Source of the DNA: JAVZLQ01 sp049700035 | GTDB taxonomy: Archaea > Thermoproteota > Bathyarchaeia > Bathyarchaeales > Bathycorpusculaceae | NCBI GenBank assembly: GCA_049700035.1 | Contig: JBNAWC010000059.1 | Span: 1-6,337 of the forward strand | Length of the DNA stretch: 6,337 nt | Reading direction: 5' to 3' | Shown: positions 6,258 through 6,337 of the stretch, one piece after another | Position numbering within the stretch: the first letter of the stretch is position 1 | Layout: each line of letters opens with the position of its first letter | Made by a program: the position numbers and the translations under genes | The notes under the pieces: generated by a model | Database searches by the model: none | Told to the model about the DNA's origin: nothing | Seen by the model: the letters and a program-made list of their open reading frames with translations, nothing else

Positions 6258-6337
6258 ATGATGTATGAAGAAACAAGGAACTTCAGAGCATACTTATCTC
6301 AACATAATAAAACTGACAGTCTTCTCTTATTCAGCGG
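6258..6337 (+). CDS. Start of an unidentified element gene, cut by window edge
   Basis: The frame is open from the ATG to the window end, 26 codons. The peptide begins MMYEETRNFRAYLSQ and ends LLLFSG. A second ATG follows directly, so the start is uncertain by one residue. A TATA box at the right distance supports a real gene. The function is not recognised. The last residues are compatible with the start of a PP-loop motif (SGGxDS), but only three of its residues are visible and they could be chance. Confidence 0.45.
   Translation, partial: MMYEETRNFRAYLSQHNKTDSLLLFS

Larger units (their letters stand above)
5306..6337 (+). mobile_element. Left end of an integrated element, SSV-type, in tRNA-Val
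   Basis: The region runs from the tRNA-Val half through an archaeal integrase to the window edge. From about 5344 base composition drops to clearly AT-rich, with codon use dominated by A/T endings, unlike the GC-richer pump genes. It could be a virus, a plasmid or a decayed remnant; too little cargo is visible to tell. The right border is outside the window. Confidence 0.75.

Noticed and set aside
5306..6337. An ordinary tRNA intron with the integrase inside it
   Set aside because: No 3' half of tRNA-Val is found up to the window end, and archaeal tRNA introns are normally far shorter than 800 bases.
1..6337. CRISPR array, insertion sequence ends or ribosomal RNA
   Set aside because: I saw no regularly spaced repeats, no transposase with terminal inverted repeats and no rRNA signature on either strand.

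Overview
The window looks like chromosomal DNA of an archaeon, interrupted near its right end by an integrated mobile element. The archaeal reading rests on TATA-like boxes before the genes, a tRNA-Ser of archaeal form, a winged-helix regulator of the Lrp/AsnC type, a K+-independent membrane pyrophosphatase, and an integrase with the SSV/archaeal arrangement of catalytic residues. Placement in the TACK group, for example Bathyarchaeia-like, is only an impression from gene style and cannot be proved here.

Positions 1-4448 hold two divergent ion pumps that share a promoter region of about 160 bases. On the minus strand, starting at 2206, is a P2-type (calcium-pump-like) P-type ATPase whose C-terminal membrane domain runs off the left edge. 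On the plus strand, 2370-4448, is a complete 692-residue membrane pyrophosphatase whose diagnostic Lys and Thr put it in the K+-independent, proton-pumping class. One pump spends ATP to move a cation and the other uses pyrophosphate to build an ion gradient, so the pair makes a small ion-homeostasis locus.

Positions 4449-5305 hold a minus-strand tRNA-Ser(UGA) with an encoded CCA end and a plus-strand transcription regulator of 179 residues. A clean inverted repeat sits directly against the regulator's TATA box and is a good candidate for its own operator.

Positions 5306-6337 are the most interesting part. The first 38-40 bases of a tRNA-Val(GAC) gene break off in the anticodon loop and continue straight into an AT-rich stretch carrying an SSV-type tyrosine recombinase. 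The integrase reading frame stays open backwards through the tRNA half. This fits an element whose attachment site lies inside its own integrase gene, so that integration splits the gene and leaves the catalytic C-terminal part at this border. After the integrase a new gene begins at 6258 and is cut by the window edge. The far border, the N-terminal integrase piece and the tRNA-Val 3' half lie outside the window.
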